A DNA stretch of 30,085 bases from positions 60,552-90,636 of the forward strand of contig NW_003156747.1 in assembly GCF_000003605.2 (NCBI RefSeq), read 5' to 3'. The notes beneath the pieces were generated by a model, which worked only from the letters and a program-made list of their open reading frames with translations, was not told the DNA's origin and made no database searches. Below, piece after piece: positions 26,901 through 30,085 of this stretch; position 1 is the stretch's first letter; every line of letters starts with the position of its first letter. Made by a program: the position numbers and the translations under genes. Source of the stretch: Saccoglossus kowalevskii (lineage: Eukaryota > Hemichordata > Enteropneusta > Harrimaniidae).

Positions 26901-29015
26901 GACCTCATTAGTATGTATGATGTCATCAATGTTTGACCTCATTAGTATATGATGTCATCAATGTTTGCATGACCTCATTAGTATATATGATGTCATCAAT
27001 GTTTGCATGACAGCATTAGTATATATGATGTTATCAATGTTTGCATGACCTCATTAGTATGTATGATGTCATCATTGTTTGCATGACCTCATTAGTATAT
27101 ATGTCAATGTTTGCATGACCTCATTAGTATGCATGATGTCAGCAATGTTTGCATGACCTCATTAGTATGCATGATGTCATCAATGTTTGACCTCATTAGT
27201 ATGCATGTTGTCATCAATGTTTGACCTCATTAGTATGCATGATGTCATCAATGTTTGACCTCATTATTATGTATGACCTTATCAGCATGTACTGCAAACA
27301 ATTTAATTTTTGCTACTATCGCCGGGTAGAAATTTTTGTAATTTTAGAATTATATGGCATTTGTGAAGACAAATTTACTCTGTGTTGTAATTTATTTTAT
27401 TACAATTTCACAATTCATAGATGTGTAATCTTTGCCGTGGATTGATTAGCATTTGCAGTGTTTTCGAAATTTGTTGGGTGCGATCAGATTTCTCATGGAA
27501 TTAACTTTAATTGTCATGCACTGCATTTGAATAAAACAATAAAATTGTGTTTAAATTCCGGAACATTTACAAATTGGGATTCATCATGTAACAATCAATG
27601 CACATAATGGATATTCAGTGTCAACAAACACAAAGGATATAAAAACATGCCTTAATTCACAGTTCCAAACAATGCCACTGTAATTTATAACATTACATAC
27701 ACTATGAAGACCATAATCATAACTTTGAAATCACAAAAGCTGTTAAATCAGAAATAATATAGATATATGATTTTTACAAAAACAAATTTGTGAAAACGAC
27801 AGGAGAATCATTCTTTAACCCAAGTTTAACAGTTTCTTGTCAGGTCATTAATCAGATGGACACTATTACCTGCATGTAGTCCTGATAGGATTATGATTGG
27901 TGTATGAAAAAAATCATATTTTAGTATGTTAAAAAAGTTTTTCCTTTCAATTGCTAAAATCAAGGGCTTCAAATTGACGAGAAAGACAAATAAGAAATCA
28001 TAAAATAAGGTTTCTTAGTTCTCTTATTTCTTCTGTTCATCCTTGGTTTGTTGATCCCCCGGTTGATCCATGTTCGATTAATTTGTCAGTTTATTGTATA
28101 TTTTGACAGCACTTCATTACCCAGCTTCTATTAGCTTATTAAGTACACGCGTTGATCCATTGAATAAATCTAAGGTATATTCTATGGTTTCATCAGGAAG
28201 TTCAACGGGGTAAGTAAAACTATCCATCTATGTATGAAAACAATGGAACAACTAAGTTTATCATATGACCATTTATGATATCTGTGCTGTCCTGTTTTTT
28301 TGCTGGTGGCAGCAATATTTTGCATGGCCCAGTTTTATTTTTTGATAAAAAAATTAAATAAATAAAAACAACAAAAAATAACAACAACATAGAGCACAAC
28401 TCCGAATTGAGAGATAACATTTATTTTTTGTAAATTCAATAATACAAACAAAAGAGACTTCAAATGTCAACCTGGACATAGAGGGCGCTACCACAGAAAA
28501 GTGAATTCACTAAAAACTTTATTTTAGCTGGAATCAATTTTCGTTGAAAAGGTTTTTTGGGTGTTTTGTATGAAATTTATTCTCACTGATTTTTAATGAG
28601 TTGTAAGTGAAATATAGAAAAAAAAGTATATTCACTTTGATGAAAATAAATTCCAAGCAGAAATAAAATATTCTACAGTACACAGTTTTAGGCTTACTTT
28701 ACACCACATGTAAATTGTGACTTTATCTGCATGTAACTCCACATATGTACATATTATAGACACACTCTTGACTCTATTTGTGTATTATTTCAGTGTACTT
28801 GTATCTGGTCTCATTGGTTCCTATCTACTCAGTAAATATAATTGGCATATAGTATTTTATTTCTTTGGATTCTGTTCTGTTACACTGGCAGTGTTCATCA
28901 GAAAAACTTTAATGAAAAAACATGCAGCTGTGCAGATAGAAATAGTAAAAAAAGGAAAGGAAAAGAAAAGAAAAGCGGTACCGTGGAGATTATGGTTTAA
29001 AAGTAAAGCTTTTTG
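20871..29015 (+). CDS. SLC17A9: SLC17A9-like vesicular nucleotide transporter, copy B (5' part, exons 1-5)
   Basis: Partial gene running off the right edge. Exons 20871-20977, 23153-23279, 26311-26530, 28110-28209 and 28794-29015 join in phase to 776 nt (258 residues plus two bases), with GT/AG ends throughout. Family blocks: DWNKEQT-GLVLSSFFWGY across exons 2/3, QIPAGYCSDLYGG, a TM4 arginine before FGALQ, LHYPASISLLSTRV, LVSGLIGSYLLSKYNWHIV and AVPWRLWFKSKAFW. The central loop is strongly basic (KKGKEKKRK). Exon lengths 2-4 and all phases equal those of copy A, so the two are inverted duplicates. TM7-TM12 (about 190 residues) must lie beyond 30085; I found no in-phase exon 6 between 29016 and 30085. 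The start ATG has A at -3 and G at +4. Role as for copy A, by family membership only. Confidence 0.9.
21037..21214. mobile_element. Long-palindrome MITE (copy B intron 1)
   Basis: The left arm GCAAGAGTTCCTTTTGTACA, then TCCCTAACCCTAACACTCAC, is mirrored by GGGTTAGTGATGGGGGGTGC and AAAAGGAACTCTTTC at the right. Arms are about 75 bp. Begins 60 bp after the exon 1 donor. The CCCTAACCCTAAC stretch resembles telomere repeats but is part of the arm. Confidence 0.8.
21297..21515. mobile_element. Second copy of the same MITE, split by a simple-repeat-rich insert
   Basis: TTAATTGTATATGCCCCTCT at 21315 repeats the left-arm phrase at 21093, and GGAGGAGCGTATACAATTAC at 21478 is its inverse. Between them lies GATAGATAGATATTTTATTT, AATGAATGAATGAATG and A-rich sequence, which looks like a retroelement tail inserted into the MITE. 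Confidence 0.6.
22100..22385 (+). repeat. Direct duplication with TGCACAGTGTGCA palindromes (copy B intron 1)
   Basis: GCATGCACAGTGTGCATGTT at 22105 and ACATGCACAGCGTGCACATT at 22303 head two related segments, each followed by TTTACTTGCACTA-type sequence. A third GTGCAGTGTGCAC lies at 22367. Role unknown. Confidence 0.5.
22817..23016. mobile_element. MITE family 'TATTTTCGCT', copy 3 (copy B intron 1)
   Basis: The left end TACTGTGGAATACTTTATTT is intact. The right end reversed, TACTTCAAAATACTTATTTT, is diverged. Inserted about 135 bp before the exon 2 acceptor of copy B. Confidence 0.85.
23153..23279 (+). CDS. SLC17A9: VNUT copy B exon 2 (TM1)
   Basis: 127 nt, residues 36-78, acceptor CATACAG, donor GTAAGT. 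Encodes RWMWSLALFLLSVFNYCC followed by RNAAPLSAISM and DWNKEQT. The TM1 arginine and the WNK motif match copy A at the same positions. Too short and too tightly bounded to show as a long open frame. Confidence 0.92.
23808..24803. mobile_element. Possible decayed element between GGAAGTACCGTATTTA direct repeats (copy B intron 2)
   Basis: The same 16 bp, GGAAGTACCGTATTTA, occur at 23808 and 24788, followed by TAAGCAC- and AGAAGCAC-like sequence. TACCGTATTT plus 'aagcgc/aagcac' is common at the ends of invertebrate repeats. No coding frame between. Could be two independent elements. Confidence 0.35.
24804..26310 (+). other. Copy B intron 2, remainder
   Basis: AT-rich intron. The open frame at 25964-26146 on the minus strand is not convincing. 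I see no further repeat. Confidence 0.5.
26311..26530 (+). CDS. SLC17A9: VNUT copy B exon 3 (TM2-TM4)
   Basis: 220 nt, residues 79-151 plus one base, acceptor TTTTCTAG. Encodes GLVLSSFFWGYTATQIPAGY, SDLYGG and HRIVFGALQ. The donor is GTATGA, weaker than the GTATGT of copy A, and the minisatellite of intron 3 starts directly with it. The frame stays open past the donor only briefly. Confidence 0.95.
26531..27285 (+). repeat. 34-38-bp minisatellite starting at the copy B intron 3 donor
   Basis: Roughly 20 copies of a unit of the form GACCTCATTAGTATGTATGA followed by TGTCATCAATGTTT, with an optional extra GCAT. The first, degenerate units begin with the donor GTATGATCAGTGTATGATC itself, so the array abuts exon 3. 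Most units contain ATGATGTCATCA, a near-palindrome resembling bZIP (CRE-like) sites, and GTATGT, a donor-like hexamer. Confidence 0.92.
27286..28109 (+). other. Copy B intron 3 downstream of the minisatellite
   Basis: No exon or recognised repeat until the acceptor at 28101-28109. The open frame at 27221-27445 starts in the repeat and has no family resemblance. Confidence 0.5.
28110..28209 (+). CDS. SLC17A9: VNUT copy B exon 4 (TM4-TM5)
   Basis: 100 nt, residues 152-184 plus two bases, acceptor TTTGACAG, donor GTAAGT after ACGGG. Encodes ALHYPASISLLSTRVDP and SKVYSMVSSGSSTG. Same length and phase as copy A exon 4. No long open frame covers it, so it was located by alignment to copy A and by its splice sites. 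Confidence 0.92.
28509..28680. mobile_element. MITE family 'TATTTTCGCT', copy 4, opposite orientation (copy B intron 4)
   Basis: The internal order is reversed relative to the others (GTTTTGTATGAAATTTATTC on the plus strand) and the right end is TTCTACAGTA. It ends about 113 bp before exon 5 of copy B. Confidence 0.75.
28794..29015 (+). CDS. SLC17A9: VNUT copy B exon 5 (TM5-TM6 and basic loop)
   Basis: 222 nt, residues 185-258 plus two bases, acceptor TTATTTCAG, donor GTATGT. Encodes VLVSGLIGSYLLSKYNW, TM6 with HIVFYFFGFCSVTLAVF, then a Lys-rich loop and VPWRLWFKSKAFW. The loop is ten residues shorter than in copy A and carries none of the exon-end repeats seen there. Confidence 0.93.
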
Positions 29016-30085
29016 GTATGTATATATTTATAAGTTAGTTATTATTATCAGAAACAGGGACTATGTCTGTCCCTCTATCCATTCAATGTTATTTCTCATG
29101 CATGCTTGAATTGTTTTTCTCAGTTAGTGCAGAGTCAAGTCATGATAGGAATGACATATTGGCCCCAAAAACACTCAACATATAAACATTTATTTACCTT
29201 TTCTCTGTCTTATCCGAGCTGATTACATTGGTATGCAAATTACATGTGTTATGTTACTGATGCGCATTGTTTTGTCATTTGATTCAAAATGGCGGACTGG
29301 TGGCCATGTTGTTTTATTTTCATATATCTTAATTCTCAGATGTATCTTGACTGATTTTGTTCAAAGGAGGGATAATACAAAAACTTAACATAAGCCCAAT
29401 AATAATAGATGCAGTAATACCAGTATATAGTTGTTATTTGCAATACATTGTTGCTTTCATCTGCATTTGTATGAAATTGTTTCTTTTCACACCTATGATG
29501 TTGCCTTCTCTTTGGGATGTCTGGTTATCATCTTATAAAAGATTGACCTGAAAAATTACAATTAGGGACATTGTAATTCTTGGCTTTTCATTTAGCATAA
29601 AAATAAATAGAATTTACCATTCCTTGTAAAGTTGTATTTGCATTTGGTCTAAACATATTTGCACTATTCTACCTTTCCCCTATTTGATGTCAAATTTATG
29701 TCACAACAATAGACCATTTCCTGTTTACTGTGAGATCCCATGTTATGTGTGAAATTGAACATAAAAACAGGAGAATCAAATGTCATAGCACTATAGTTGC
29801 ATCAAAACATCACATGGGATTTCTGAAATATGCTATACACACTTGATGATGGTCAAATTAAATAAAGTAAGCGTATCTCATCGCAATACTCCCCTTTGAA
29901 CAATTTTGAGTCTGCATCTTTCACGTAATATGCAAAATTTTGCATTAAACAGGAAAATCACCTATCATGTAAATATATTGAATTCCAAATGTTATAGGAT
30001 TTAGTTTTTTATAGTTGGTATTTCAATCATTTTCGTATCTGTACTTAATCATTCACTCCTTTGACATTGTACTTGTTTTAAGTTT
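29016..30085 (+). other. Copy B intron 5, 5' part
   Basis: The expected exon 6 would complete Trp259 (TG|G) and encode a TM7 with a SWLPTYF-like motif. No such segment is present. AAACAGGAGAATCAAATGTC at 29766 and AACAGGAAAATCACCTATCA at 29949 are a loose repeat pair. Otherwise featureless. Confidence 0.6.

Noticed and set aside
26531-27285. CRISPR-like or coding repeat
   Set aside because: No spacers; frames broken by unit-length changes of 34 and 38 bp; lies in an intron.
28220-28420. Minus-strand open frame with hydrophobic stretch in copy B intron 4
   Set aside because: The hydrophobic run is translated A-rich low-complexity DNA; no homology.
29016-30085. Exon 6 of VNUT copy B after AG at 29340 or 29951
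   Set aside because: The first gives an immediate stop in the required phase, and the second lacks any TM7 or SWLP-like residues; the exon is more likely outside the window.

Overview
This is eukaryotic nuclear DNA from an animal, most likely an AT-rich marine invertebrate. Coding segments are short and bounded by canonical GT/AG junctions, introns run from about 0.6 to 3.6 kb, and intergenic and intronic DNA is full of MITE-like inverted-repeat elements, minisatellites and a decayed LINE. Nothing bacterial (operons, ribosome binding sites) is present. I cannot name the species from sequence alone.

The window is built around two head-to-head paralogues of the vesicular nucleotide transporter SLC17A9/VNUT (major facilitator superfamily, SLC17 branch). 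The minus-strand copy is complete: nine coding exons from ATG at 20415 down to TAA at 4537, joining in phase to 1,362 nt and 453 residues. The plus-strand copy starts at 20871 and has five exons (to 29015) before running off the right edge. It encodes the first 258 residues, and exon 6 is not visible. The two start codons are 455 bp apart. Exons 2, 3 and 4 have identical lengths in both genes (127, 220 and 100 nt) and all visible intron phases match, so this is an inverted duplication of one ancestral gene. The duplication is old: by hand count 39 of 73 residues of exon 3 are identical.

Layout: 1-545 no recognised feature; about 546-2570 a degenerate 'aactttgca' repeat field; 2571-4536 3' flank of the minus-strand gene, with a palindromic element and a 42-bp x3 repeat carrying RFX X-box-like palindromes; 4537-20415 the minus-strand VNUT gene, whose introns hold a 1.5-kb DNA transposon, several MITEs, a 1-kb tandem array and a LINE 3' fragment; 20416-20870 the shared divergent promoter interval; 20871-30085 the 5' part of the plus-strand VNUT gene.

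The most unusual feature is a 61-bp minisatellite (10284-about 11064) made from the 3' end of exon 5 plus its 5' splice site. It has 13 copies, 11 of which keep a GTAAGT donor, and each repeat has a potential 39-nt in-frame micro-exon outline. The paralogue's intron 3 also carries a minisatellite that begins directly at its splice donor, and a third small array sits near the donor of the minus-strand intron 3. If both genes are active they would load ATP and other nucleotides into secretory or lysosome-like vesicles for purinergic signalling. That role is inferred from family membership.
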